From Blautia faecis (GTDB lineage Bacteria; Bacillota; Clostridia; Lachnospirales; Lachnospiraceae): DNA of 64,000 nt. The notes beneath the pieces were generated by a model. It worked only from the letters and a program-made list of their open reading frames with translations, searched no databases and had not been told where the DNA came from. The stretch is from positions 1 through 64,000 of the forward strand of contig NZ_JAJCIA010000015.1 in assembly GCF_020554845.1 (NCBI RefSeq), in the 5' to 3' direction. The position numbers and the translations under genes were made by a program. Shown one piece after another: positions 52,687 to 61,738 of the stretch. How positions within the stretch are numbered: position 1 is the stretch's first letter; each line of letters opens with the position of its first letter.

Positions 52687-54582
52687 CTAGTGTTTACACT
52701 GTTTATAGTTTTCACTGTTTTGAGGGTGCCAAACTACACGCATACCCTTTTCACTTTCATGCTCTTCATCTTTTCCGAGTCCTTCAATCGGAACAAAAAG
52801 CGGCTGATCGAATAATGCCTTTCTAAACCGATAAGTTTGTATAGCTGCTCCATCCACACGTAGTTTGTATGTCAGCCCACTCTCATCTGGTAATAAAAGT
52901 TCCTGCTGTTTCCATTTTACAAGCGTCTCCCGATACTTATTGGATGGAATGCAGTTGGTTTTCATTATTTCCTTGAACACCTTAATTGGAATCCAGAAAT
53001 ATTCGTTGTCATAGTAACAACTGTCCTTCACATATCCACAACCGAAATACTTCTCTTTAACGTAGAACTTACTCATCGAGCTTCTCACAGCCTTTACCAT
53101 CCTTTCGCCCATTTCTTGTCGGTCAGTTAAGCTGCGCCACATAACTCCCCAATCTGGACTTCCAGGTATTCCCAAAGCAGCTGCAAGATCAATGCCTTTA
53201 TCTCTTGCAAACTCTGACAGTATTTCCCAAATTGCTTTCAGAAGCACCAGGCTCATATTGCCGTCCTGGTTGCTCGACCACTTTTTTATAACAGCCCTTA
53301 CCTCAGCCATATGTGCTTCTACATATGTCACTAGCTCATACAGGAATGCGTCAACTGCATTTCCTTTTAGCATGTCTGTAAGTTCTGATGTAAAAATACA
53401 TTCATCAGCGATAATATTGATCGCACTGTCCAAATCTGATACAAATTCATTTAGCACCACTAGAGAAGCGTTTACCTTCCATGGGATATTCAAGGATGAA
53501 CAGTCTCTTTCACATATTTTATTCACAATATCTCCCAGATTCCGTTCTATACTCTTCCGCCTATGAGAATCTTCGTCACTTGGTACATGTACTATCAACA
53601 CCTCATCATTTATGGTACGAACATAATCTGAAATTAGTTTTGATCTAACATTTGCTTCCTGGATTTCCCAAATTCCTCTGTTGAACACCTGATATAACCG
53701 ACAGAACAGTTCCTTGTCCAGTCTACCGATTAACACAAAGTTCAAAAAGTAATTACTATAAATCCCTGCCTCTTGAAAAAGGTTTGCCAGTACACCGCTA
53801 ACCAGTGTCTCCAGCACTACAACGCGGTAATGCTTACTTTCTATACTGGCAATTCCCTTCAGAAACTTTTCCAGTAGTTCCTTTCCACGATATTCTGTTG
53901 TAAAGTGTTTATCCATAACCGGAAGTTCCGGCATACCGCTAGGTATAAATGTCTGGAACCATTCGGCATACCTCCATTGGCTTTGCCACCATCCTGCCAT
54001 TCCATCCAATTCCTTTATACTTCTAGCATTTGCAATTTTCGGGGCAAAATAATCAAAGAGAGCCTCCTTAATCAGCTTATCTTTAAAGCATGGATCAAAC
54101 TGAATCCCAGCCTCCACGAACCATTTATATAGATTTATTCCAGTTACTTTTTCTTTATCGCATATAACCCATGTCCTTTCGTTCATAAAAATAATCGCTA
54201 CATATCTTTTCGTTTTTCCATGTAATTTTGGAAAACTGAGATTGTATATATCACACTCGCCGGTTATGTTAAAAATAAGTTGAGATTGCGTAGAAGTCCC
54301 ATCATCATATAACTGAGCAAGGCAATAAACTCCATTCCCACCTATCATAATACAAGGTTTTCCATGTAGTTTTTTGCTCTTCCTTGCCATCCGTTCCATG
54401 AGCTTCTGATTGTCATACAAGCTCTTTTGCGTATTATTATGCAGCGTGTTTACAGCAGCCACCATCTCTGCATTACTCTTTGTAACCTCATAAAGAACTC
54501 TTTCTGGCTCGCTCACTGGGATACTCATTCCCGGTCCTGTGCAAGTATTCATTGGATAGCCAGGATTAAATCCGTTTGTCAT
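52687..54582 (-). CDS. Element protein with degenerate P-loop
   Basis: 631 aa, start ATG 54582 with AGGAGG 8 bases upstream. A Pro/Gly/Asn-rich N-terminus leads to a beta-rich domain (about 72-145). Then comes a region laid out like a superfamily 3/DUF927-type ATPase: LETLVSGVLANLF, then NFVLIGRLDKELF (281-293) where GxxxxGKT would be expected, and ASLVVLNEF (372-380) at the Walker B place. The Gly-Lys-Thr is lost, so ATP hydrolysis is unlikely. I recognise no named family. It may be a partner or loader of the ATPase behind it. Confidence 0.7.
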   Translation of the reverse strand: MTNGFNPGYPMNTCTGPGMSIPVSEPERVLYEVTKSNAEMVAAVNTLHNNTQKSLYDNQKLMERMARKSKKLHGKPCIMIGGNGVYCLAQLYDDGTSTQSQLIFNITGECDIYNLSFPKLHGKTKRYVAIIFMNERTWVICDKEKVTGINLYKWFVEAGIQFDPCFKDKLIKEALFDYFAPKIANARSIKELDGMAGWWQSQWRYAEWFQTFIPSGMPELPVMDKHFTTEYRGKELLEKFLKGIASIESKHYRVVVLETLVSGVLANLFQEAGIYSNYFLNFVLIGRLDKELFCRLYQVFNRGIWEIQEANVRSKLISDYVRTINDEVLIVHVPSDEDSHRRKSIERNLGDIVNKICERDCSSLNIPWKVNASLVVLNEFVSDLDSAINIIADECIFTSELTDMLKGNAVDAFLYELVTYVEAHMAEVRAVIKKWSSNQDGNMSLVLLKAIWEILSEFARDKGIDLAAALGIPGSPDWGVMWRSLTDRQEMGERMVKAVRSSMSKFYVKEKYFGCGYVKDSCYYDNEYFWIPIKVFKEIMKTNCIPSNKYRETLVKWKQQELLLPDESGLTYKLRVDGAAIQTYRFRKALFDQPLFVPIEGLGKDEEHESEKGMRVVWHPQNSENYKQCKH

Positions 54583-54672
54583 CTTCATGTCCTCCTTTGT
54601 TTTTATGCTATTATAATATATCCATTTTTGTAATATTACCATTTCATATATATGATTTAATAATGTGATTTT

Positions 54673-54720
54673 ATTTTACATTTTTAGATTTATATTGTAT
54701 AATTCAATCAAATGTAAAAT
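54673..54720 (+). promoter_or_regulatory. Promoter flanked by 11-bp inverted repeats
   Basis: TTTACA (54675-54680), 17 bases, TATAAT (54698-54703). A perfect inverted pair ATTTTACATTT (54673-54683) and AAATGTAAAAT (54710-54720) brackets the promoter. This suggests a repressor bound at -35 and just past +1. Confidence 0.7.
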
Positions 54721-54741
54721 ATTTTTGCAGGAGATGATAAT

Positions 54742-56463
54742 ATGAATTTAGATTTTTTCAGTACCAATTCTTTATTGGAACAAGAATATATCCTAAAGTA
54801 CTTCTATCTTCTTGATCCACAAGCCATAGCTACTGAGGTACACGCAGAATTAGAACAAAAGGGGATAGTAGAATTAGATATTGATTCTGAGAATATTGAG
54901 CTCTTTTTCCATACACTCTTTCACCATGTATATACCCATGCTTATCAATACGTAAAATTTATTCCTACAAATGGATTCAAAGATTCCTTTTTTGGAGAAC
55001 CAGCAGATGACAATAAAGAGAAGTATAAAGATTCTGAATCATTACTTTCTGCGTTGGCTGCACTTCTCAAGCTTTCGCTTTATAATTACTGCATTTCAGA
55101 AGGTTTCTTTCACTATCTTGAGCAGGATTATTTTTACAACGATCCTAAGCGCTGTTCGCCTTTATCTGTAAAATATGAAGATTATTTTAGTTCTGGGTAC
55201 TTTTCCAATTCAGACTATGAAAAATCCTCCAGCCTAAATTCAGATCCAACAGACGATCGCCGCCAAAATTGGTGGTACCATAAGAACAATGTAAAAGGTA
55301 AGAATAAACAAGATTTCATTCATTTTGTTTTTAACGACTGTAAAAAAATTGCACCTTCAACCAACTCAGAAATATATGTTCCTTGGATTTATAAATTTCC
55401 ACTTTACACATATTTTAGCGGAAATGCAGTTAGTGCCCTAAGTCGCAATCTGTCTTCAAATACCAAGAGTGCTGCCCGAACTAGACTTTCACTTTATGCA
55501 CAGTTATATAAGGAACTTTCAGACGCCCCCAAAAATGCTCATTCTTTTTCAGCTACTGACGCATATCTCTTTCATACTTTAAATGAACGTTACTTTGGAT
55601 TTTCTACTTTCTCGTATATTATGGACATTAGTTCAGAAATAGATGGATCTAAAACAGATTTAGAGTCCGTTCCTTCAAAATTTGCCGGAACAGACTTCAA
55701 TAACTTGCTGGAAAATTTAGCTCTCTGCCCATTAGTATATTCCAGACACTTTTTTCTTCATTATGCCTTAGAAGCACTTAAGGACAATAATACATTGGAA
55801 ACAAAGTATTTACAGTACACTCCGCAATCAGTAATAACTCGTTCCGTTCCCAGCAAAGTTTTAAATGACATACAAAAAAGTTTAAGAGGCAAAGAGTTAT
55901 TAGATCAATTTTTTCAAACACTTAACCAAATGGTTCTTCCTATATTTTCAGCACTCTGGAAAACGACTCTCCAACATCTTATTCCAGATTTTATGACGAA
56001 AGAACCAACCAGGTATTTTCAGTCATACATTGAGAAACACCGACGTCTTCTTACTGCTGATTTTACACATTTAAGTCATACTGACATTTTAGCTTGTTAT
56101 AGAAAATGTAATTCTATCAACAACTCAGATCTCTATTGGAGTCAGTTCGTTCACAGCATTGAAGCGCTATGTGTAACAAAACAGACAGTCGATATCCATG
56201 TTTCACAAAATTTGGCAGCACCAGACCAGGCTTTTTATTCTGAGCATTTTTCTAAAGCCGCAAATAATTCATTCAACAGTTCCTTGTTACGTGGATTTCT
56301 GCTTCGTCCCATGAAATCTTCTATAGTAAGCTCCAAGAGTTTATATCCCTTTTCTTATATTTCTCAAGATAAGGCTGGGTTAAGCAAAGATCCTGCTGAG
56401 ATTGAATTATATAATTTCCAATATAAACGAGCACAAGAGATCTTCCGCCTCTTTCACGAGTAA
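54742..56463 (+). CDS. 573-aa protein of unknown function
   Basis: A large, predominantly helical cytoplasmic protein rich in Phe, Tyr, Leu, Ser and Asn. I recognise no domain, Walker box or nuclease motif. Notable segments are FFHTLFHHVYTHAYQYVKF (about 55-73), an acidic stretch PADDNKEKYKDSES and a charged C-terminal YNFQYKRAQEIFRLF. GGAG precedes ATG 54742. Codons are much more AT-rich than the neighbours: in the 60 bases from 55081 I count 18 G+C. It is the only rightward gene of the element besides fic and diverges from the 631-aa/HerA pair. Likely cargo of separate origin. Confidence 0.8.
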   Translation: MNLDFFSTNSLLEQEYILKYFYLLDPQAIATEVHAELEQKGIVELDIDSENIELFFHTLFHHVYTHAYQYVKFIPTNGFKDSFFGEPADDNKEKYKDSESLLSALAALLKLSLYNYCISEGFFHYLEQDYFYNDPKRCSPLSVKYEDYFSSGYFSNSDYEKSSSLNSDPTDDRRQNWWYHKNNVKGKNKQDFIHFVFNDCKKIAPSTNSEIYVPWIYKFPLYTYFSGNAVSALSRNLSSNTKSAARTRLSLYAQLYKELSDAPKNAHSFSATDAYLFHTLNERYFGFSTFSYIMDISSEIDGSKTDLESVPSKFAGTDFNNLLENLALCPLVYSRHFFLHYALEALKDNNTLETKYLQYTPQSVITRSVPSKVLNDIQKSLRGKELLDQFFQTLNQMVLPIFSALWKTTLQHLIPDFMTKEPTRYFQSYIEKHRRLLTADFTHLSHTDILACYRKCNSINNSDLYWSQFVHSIEALCVTKQTVDIHVSQNLAAPDQAFYSEHFSKAANNSFNSSLLRGFLLRPMKSSIVSSKSLYPFSYISQDKAGLSKDPAEIELYNFQYKRAQEIFRLFHE

Positions 56464-56580
56464 AGATTAAATCTGCCCTCTTTTAGAAAAAAAATTATAG
56501 TTTTTCTAAAAATAACCTTATAATTCAACTTTTCCTTTGATTTTTTTCAAACGAGGACATTTTCACAACCTCTACCTTAC

Positions 56581-56614
56581 GAGAGACCAGATAAGCCCCC
56601 TTATCTGGTCTCTC
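56581..56614. repeat. Perfect 15-bp inverted repeat
   Basis: GAGAGACCAGATAAG / CTTATCTGGTCTCTC around a CCCC loop, between the convergent 573-aa and resolvase genes. No T-run follows on either strand, so it may be a protein or recombination site rather than a classical terminator. Confidence 0.6.
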
Positions 56615-56652
56615 AAAATCTTAGTTTCTGCATTTGATACATGTAACAAAAA

Positions 56653-57267
56653 TCACACACCTTTTGATTCAGCCGCTTGCTGCTTTTTCACCATACGATA
56701 GAAACTCGCACTGGACATTCCAAGTTTCTTTTGTGCTGCTCTGGCTGTGATTGCTCCAGACTTCCACTCGGCATACACCTCTTCAAAATTATCGGGCACT
56801 TTCAGATAAGGACGTCCCAGGTGCTTGCCTTTCCTTTTGGCTGCTTCGATCCCTTCCCTCTGCCTTTTGCGGATTGTCAGACGCTCCTGCTCTGCCATGG
56901 AAGATAATACTTCTATCAGAATATTCTGTATCATGTCAATGATCCATTTCTGGTTCTCTGGCACCTGCACCATGGAGCTTGGGAGGTCTAAAATCATCAG
57001 CCTTACCTTGTGCGCCTTGAACCATGCCACCTCATTCTTGATATCTTCCTTGTTCCTGCTGAGACGGTCCAGGCTCACTATATATAGGACATCCCCTGGG
57101 CGCAAGCCGAATATTCCTTTCAATGCATTGTAGCCAGGGCGGTCCAGATTCTTACCTGACTGCTTGTCGGTTACAATATTTTTTGGTTCCACATATTTCT
57201 GCAATGCAAGGATCTGACGGTCAAGATTCTGCTCTGTAGAACTTACCCTTGCGTAACCATATATCAT
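56653..57267 (-). CDS. Serine resolvase/invertase
   Basis: A 204-aa site-specific recombinase. The catalytic Ser is in YARVSSTEQNLDRQ (Ser 9). The core includes DVLYIVSLDRLSRN and the long E helix RQREGIEAAKRKGKHLGRP. A C-terminal helix-turn-helix is present (ARAAQKKLGMSSASFYRMV). Start ATG 57267 overlaps the TGA of the DUF5688 gene. It may resolve, invert or multimer-control the element. Confidence 0.94.
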   Translation of the reverse strand: MIYGYARVSSTEQNLDRQILALQKYVEPKNIVTDKQSGKNLDRPGYNALKGIFGLRPGDVLYIVSLDRLSRNKEDIKNEVAWFKAHKVRLMILDLPSSMVQVPENQKWIIDMIQNILIEVLSSMAEQERLTIRKRQREGIEAAKRKGKHLGRPYLKVPDNFEEVYAEWKSGAITARAAQKKLGMSSASFYRMVKKQQAAESKGV

Positions 57268-58181
57268 CACATCACCTCGGTAATCCTGTCTGTCTCCAGT
57301 TCATACATGAAAACATGATTGCTTGCGACTTCATCATCTGGTGTTGATTCCTGTATTACAGCTTCCAGACATTTTGACAGCATCTCTACATCCTCTGTGT
57401 ATCTGCTGTCATGTATCGCAACTTCATGGATACTGGTCGGTACAATATAAATAGCTTGTGTACCATATGCCAGACATATCATCCTTGCTACTCCGGGATA
57501 GAACACAGCCGTCGCACCATTCGTTTTTTTATCCGTGCTTAGAAAACAGCCATATCTTCTCTCATTCTCCGTAGGACTGAATTCTTTTATGGGAATTCCA
57601 CCATATCTGCCAGTAAGGATAGAGAGCTTCAGCTGCATACCGTCATAAAATCTTGGCGGTGCCATTTTCACGGTATTATCCATAGCCTGCTCCAAAACGT
57701 CTTCTTTTGACAGCTCCCACTTATCCAGATAAGTATTGTCTATCAGTGTTGTGTACAGTTTTCCATCATCCTCATTTATCCGCAGATACACCCCCAAAAT
57801 GATATCTCCAATCTTTCTGTAAATTCCTCGTTCCAGTACTGTCACTTTTTTATTTGTACTGACAATACGAATATATAAGTCTTCCTTCACACGCTCATAA
57901 TCATCAAGCATTCTGATCTTTTCCAGCCCCTTGATTTCCTTATGTGCCTCTTTTTCCCTTATGATTTCTTCTGCGATCTGCTTTATACTGTAACCGGATT
58001 TATAAGCCCGGTACATGCTTGTCGTAGTCGCACCAAATCTTATCAGCTCGTTTCCTTCCTGGATCACCAGACTTTCTTCCAGCATATTGCCATCTGCCGG
58101 TTCATAACAGGCATATTCTTTTTCAGTAAGGCGTTCCTCTATCTCTGCTAACATCTGATTTTTAAATTCCATGTAATCCAT
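57267..58181 (-). CDS. DUF5688 family protein
   Basis: 304 aa; start ATG 58181 lies behind GGAGG. The layout matches DUF5688 proteins common on clostridial elements: MDYMEFKNQMLAEIEERL, a VTVLERGIYRKIGD-type strand region, and the C-terminal PTSIHEVAIHDSR and DEVASNHVFMYELETDRI. Function unknown. It is cotranscribed with the resolvase gene. Confidence 0.8.
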   Translation of the reverse strand: MDYMEFKNQMLAEIEERLTEKEYACYEPADGNMLEESLVIQEGNELIRFGATTTSMYRAYKSGYSIKQIAEEIIREKEAHKEIKGLEKIRMLDDYERVKEDLYIRIVSTNKKVTVLERGIYRKIGDIILGVYLRINEDDGKLYTTLIDNTYLDKWELSKEDVLEQAMDNTVKMAPPRFYDGMQLKLSILTGRYGGIPIKEFSPTENERRYGCFLSTDKKTNGATAVFYPGVARMICLAYGTQAIYIVPTSIHEVAIHDSRYTEDVEMLSKCLEAVIQESTPDDEVASNHVFMYELETDRITEVM

Positions 58182-58324
58182 CTGCAATTCCTCCGTTATT
58201 TTTACTCTTTGTAGCTCCGCAGCGGTACTTCTGACTGCCGTACATTTTTTCTTGGGTCTGACATAACTAAATGCTGCGTCATCCCATATCTACAATTTCC
58301 AGCTTCTCGATCAGCCGCCCATAA

Positions 58325-59029
58325 TCAGGCGGCTGATTTTGTTCGTTTCAGTCCATTCAGTGCTCTTTTCCTTGATACCTCATCCAGTTCGGAAAGAGAC
58401 TTAACACCATACCGCTTTAGAATCTGTTCCTCTGGCACCTTCGTCCTTTCCAGCTCCCTGTACAGTTCCTGCCATTCCTCGTTTGCATCTCCATTGTTCT
58501 TCTCTGCAGCGTTTAAGTTTCCCCATCTGAAAACCTCCGCTTTCTTCTGATTGATAACCGAAATCCCTGTAATGACCTTATCTGCCGAAATAGTGATTGC
58601 ACTTACACTAAAACTGTCTTTCACAACCTTCTTCCGGTCTTTCTCTGTAACCACCACTTTACTGGCTGGGATAAAAATGAAGGGAGCCGTATACAGCTCC
58701 CTTCCAATTCCCAGATTCACGCATGCTCTTTTGAACGAATCCGAAGCAGCACTTTTCTCCTTTTCAAAATCCCCTGTTGTTCCCACATCCTGCTTGGATA
58801 TCCAGGTCTTTTTCTCCGGGTCCCAGATACTCACGGTACAGTACAGGGAATTTCCAATCATCATATGGCTTCTCTGCCAGCCATATATGCCAAAGACTTC
58901 ATCTAGGATTGCCTGGTCTACCCTTGCATTCTTATATAACAGAAGCGAGATTCCTTTCTCACCGATACTGCCTACCCTGCATTCGATTTCATCTGCATGT
59001 AAGCTTCTTATCTTCGATTCCACAGCCAT
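58325..59029 (-). CDS. Rad52/Sak-like single-strand annealing protein
   Basis: A 234-aa protein. The N-terminal half (about 10-115) reads like the Rad52/22-type annealing fold of phage Sak proteins: IRSLHADEIECRVG, DEVFGIYGWQRSH, SKQDVGTTGDFEKEKSAASDSFKRACVNLGIGRELYT. The C-terminal half is variable. It is encoded next to a YqaJ exonuclease, forming a Red-like recombination pair (inference from context and motif). Confidence 0.8.
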   Translation of the reverse strand: MAVESKIRSLHADEIECRVGSIGEKGISLLLYKNARVDQAILDEVFGIYGWQRSHMMIGNSLYCTVSIWDPEKKTWISKQDVGTTGDFEKEKSAASDSFKRACVNLGIGRELYTAPFIFIPASKVVVTEKDRKKVVKDSFSVSAITISADKVITGISVINQKKAEVFRWGNLNAAEKNNGDANEEWQELYRELERTKVPEEQILKRYGVKSLSELDEVSRKRALNGLKRTKSAA

Positions 59030-59043
59030 AGTACCAGCCCCCT

Positions 59044-59988
59044 TTAAGACGCAATGGACAGGGTACGGTAAGCATTTACACTGGTATACTGGTTATAAAT
59101 CTCCGGCTTTTCTGCTTTCAGCCTTTTAGAATCCAGTAAATTCTTCTCAATCCGTTTCCAGCGTACGATCTGCCCATTGTCAAATTTTCCCTCTTCATGC
59201 TCCCCTAGAGCCGCTTTCAGCTGATTGGAGAGACCTGTTTTCCGCTTCTCCATATCCTTCAGCTGGTCACTTACATCCTGGTATTCCTTCAGGACTTTCA
59301 CCAGGGAACGGTCAAGCGGGACACTGTCCTTCACGGATTCCTTATACTTTCTGTCCAGAAACTCTTTCGTAGCCTCAGAATCATCTATCTCCGGGCGGAT
59401 ATCGCACTTTACGTTATACTCCCAGAACTTTTTCTCTGCATAGACCAGATCAGCAATCATCTCTTCATCACGCAAGATCGTATAATATATAAAATGGTTG
59501 CCGCCGATCAAAGCCGCAATGTACGCTTTCTGCATATTGCAGACTGCCAGGTAATGCTGGACCTGCATCATGTACTCTGTAGGAATCTTTCCATTCTTCC
59601 ATTCATCCTCCCGATACTGACTGACAGTCTTGGCTTCAAAAATACATTTTTCCCCCTGCTCGTCAGTGACAATTCCATCCACATCCGCAAACATGAATGA
59701 AAACTGCGGATGGAACATCATAAAATGTTTCTGCCGTACCTTCAGACCTGTACGGTTCATAAATTCCTTACGGATAATCCCCTCCATCACATTGCCCCAG
59801 TATGTATACTCATTGGAGTTCTCCAGCACCGGCGTTTTGCCAGTCTTGTCTTCCCACAGCTGCTGGATGGAACGCCAGGGATTCTTCCCCATCACCACGG
59901 AAGCATCAGAGCCTCCGATTCCATTTCGGCGGAGTTCCAGCCACTCTTCCCTTGTTAAATCTTTTGTCGGAATCATAATATTCTTCAT
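59044..59988 (-). CDS. YqaJ/lambda-type recombinase exonuclease
   Basis: A 314-aa PD-(D/E)xK nuclease. The start region LTREEWLELRRNGIGGSDASVVMGKNPW is the YqaJ signature. Catalytic Asp/Glu-x-Lys are in FADVDGIV and CIFEAKTVS. A coiled C-terminal part (VLKEYQDVSDQLKDMEKRK) follows. It resects double-strand ends to give substrate for the adjacent annealing protein. Its ATG overlaps the stop of a 37-aa membrane peptide. Confidence 0.92.
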   Translation of the reverse strand: MKNIMIPTKDLTREEWLELRRNGIGGSDASVVMGKNPWRSIQQLWEDKTGKTPVLENSNEYTYWGNVMEGIIRKEFMNRTGLKVRQKHFMMFHPQFSFMFADVDGIVTDEQGEKCIFEAKTVSQYREDEWKNGKIPTEYMMQVQHYLAVCNMQKAYIAALIGGNHFIYYTILRDEEMIADLVYAEKKFWEYNVKCDIRPEIDDSEATKEFLDRKYKESVKDSVPLDRSLVKVLKEYQDVSDQLKDMEKRKTGLSNQLKAALGEHEEGKFDNGQIVRWKRIEKNLLDSKRLKAEKPEIYNQYTSVNAYRTLSIAS

Positions 59989-60098
59989 TCTGCATTCTCC
60001 CCTGTAAAAATATCCATTACTTTCATAAACTGATTTACAGCTACCAAAACATCAACTACCAATATGCAGATCCCTGCTATGATCTCAAAAATCTTCAT
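59985..60098 (-). CDS. 37-aa membrane peptide coupled to the exonuclease
   Basis: It starts MKIFEIIAGICILVVDVLVA and continues to NAE before the stop: one hydrophobic helix with a short polar tail. The stop overlaps the exonuclease start (ATGA). AAGG lies near the ATG. It may be a leader for coupling or a genuine small membrane protein. Confidence 0.5.
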   Translation of the reverse strand: MKIFEIIAGICILVVDVLVAVNQFMKVMDIFTGENAE

Positions 60099-60136
60099 CC
60101 TTACTTTCTACAGGCTTTTCAGCCATTCCTCCGTTC

Positions 60137-60253
60137 TTAAATTCCGGTTATTACAGCCCTTATAAATGAAATAAGCTGATCCCGGAATATCAGCACCTCC
60201 AGGATCAGCAAGCATAAAACAATGATAATCTCTACCAAACCGAATTTTTTCAT
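60137..60253 (-). CDS. 38-aa membrane peptide
   Basis: It starts MKKFGLVEIIIVLCLLILEV and ends RAVITGI: a basic N-terminus, a long hydrophobic helix and a charged patch FRDQ. AAGGAGG precedes the ATG by 5 bases, an excellent ribosome site. It lies 10 bases after the DUF932 gene. It may be holin-like or a small membrane regulator; unrecognised. Confidence 0.6.
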   Translation of the reverse strand: MKKFGLVEIIIVLCLLILEVLIFRDQLISFIRAVITGI

Positions 60254-60263
60254 CTGTTCCTCC

Positions 60264-61196
60264 TTATGCTGTCAGCACCATCTGGTACGCCTTGTCGATC
60301 AGCGGGTTTCCGTCCGCGGTTCTGGCAAAAATATTCTCCCTGTAGTTTGCAGTCTTTCTTCTTGGGGTAGAATGGGTTGCAAAATCCGATACTGCATTGA
60401 TAAAGCGGTAGCCATTGTTTCCTACGTCTTTCAGATCTGGAGCGTCAAAGTAGCGCATTCTCATGTCTTCCCTCAGTCTTTCAATGCCACGCTTCTGCTG
60501 TGGGGTGAAATTTTCTTCTACCGGAAGCAGAATCTCGATATAATCCATGACCTGTTTTTCAGACAGCCTGATTCCCCTCAGATTTTCAAATTCTTTTCCA
60601 AGAGCAGACATATACTCGTCCGCCAGGAACAGGGTATTCTTCGCTTCCTCGATCTTTCCGCTGATATCCCCTGTGTGGATCATAGACCAGCTCCTCTTTG
60701 CCGTGCGCAGGGCAAGGTTAAGCGTATTATTGCATACTACACGGATAGGGGTAAGCGCCGTCTTCACCGCCCCGGAACCGTCATGGGTATTGGAAAATAC
60801 CATGTATGGGCTGATACGCTCGCCGGCAATGATATATTCCCTTGGAAGTCTTGCAAGCAGCCACACCCTTCTCCCCTCCTGCAGGGAGCCTGCTGTTTCG
60901 TAGCGCACGCCCTCTCCTAACAGGGCATCTGTAAATGCAAAGGCTTCCTCATTCTGGATGACCTTGTAGCGGTCTGTGACCACGCCTAATATCTTCCTGT
61001 CAGAATCCCTTACATTTGCTTTATAGCCCTGGATCAGCTCGTCATTCTCCGTATAGACAGGTTCCTGGAGGACTTTCCAGTTCAGTCCGGCAATCCGCAG
61101 TGCTTCCCTTGATTCCGGTGCTTCTGCCACCAGGGTTCCCAGTCCGTGCCATGGTTTTTCTCTTGTATAAAACATTGTTTCAACTTCTGCAGCCAT
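60264..61196 (-). CDS. DUF932 phage/plasmid-like protein
   Basis: A 310-aa protein that matches the DUF932 (phage/plasmid-like TIGR03299 type) pattern: TREKPWHGLGTLV near the start, VTDRYKVIQNEEAFAF, FSNTHDGSGAVKTALTPIRVVCNNTL in the centre and YRFINAVSDFATH near the end. Role unknown; commonly encoded beside recombination and RadC-like genes on mobile elements, as here. AAGGAG precedes the ATG. Confidence 0.9.
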   Translation of the reverse strand: MAAEVETMFYTREKPWHGLGTLVAEAPESREALRIAGLNWKVLQEPVYTENDELIQGYKANVRDSDRKILGVVTDRYKVIQNEEAFAFTDALLGEGVRYETAGSLQEGRRVWLLARLPREYIIAGERISPYMVFSNTHDGSGAVKTALTPIRVVCNNTLNLALRTAKRSWSMIHTGDISGKIEEAKNTLFLADEYMSALGKEFENLRGIRLSEKQVMDYIEILLPVEENFTPQQKRGIERLREDMRMRYFDAPDLKDVGNNGYRFINAVSDFATHSTPRRKTANYRENIFARTADGNPLIDKAYQMVLTA

Positions 61197-61237
61197 AATT
61201 TCATTCTCCTTTTTCCATTGATTTTTATTCGTTCTTT

Positions 61238-61738
61238 CTACTGCTTCTTTTTATCAAACATCCTGTTCATGGTTTCGTTAAGCTTTTCCTCGTCCTGTTC
61301 TTTTATGCTGTAAGCTTCTCCCTGGCTGCTGATAATAATATGGTCCAGCAACGGAATCCCCAGCATGACACCGCAGGCTTCCAGCCTTGCAGTCAGGTCT
61401 ATATCTTCCTTACTCGCTTTTGCCCTTCCTCCCGGGTGGTTATGAAAACAGAAGATGCCGTATGCATTCGCCAGGATTGCTGACTTAAATATATCTGCCG
61501 GTTCTGCATAGCACACATTTTTACTGCCTTTTGCAACCAGTTCCATTAATACAGGCTCCAGTTCCCCATTCACAGCGCACACATAGAGCAGTTCCTTATC
61601 CTGCTTGCCGAAAAAAGAGGCTGCAAAACCTGCAGCCTCCTCCGTTGTTGTAATACCAGTGTTTCCATCTTTCCCTTCGTATAATACGGAGCCTTCCCTT
61701 ACCAGCTCCGTATGTACACACATGACTCTTTTCTTCAT
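61238..61738 (-). CDS. RadC-like JAB/JAMM-domain protein
   Basis: 166 aa, start ATG 61738 behind GGAGG. The JAMM metal motif is complete: FCFHNHPGGRAKASKEDIDLT, with LLDHIIIS following. It is shorter than chromosomal RadC, lacking the helix-hairpin-helix N-terminus, as is usual for plasmid/ICE versions. Its ATG overlaps the stop of the DUF3848-like gene. Confidence 0.9.
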   Translation of the reverse strand: MKKRVMCVHTELVREGSVLYEGKDGNTGITTTEEAAGFAASFFGKQDKELLYVCAVNGELEPVLMELVAKGSKNVCYAEPADIFKSAILANAYGIFCFHNHPGGRAKASKEDIDLTARLEACGVMLGIPLLDHIIISSQGEAYSIKEQDEEKLNETMNRMFDKKKQ

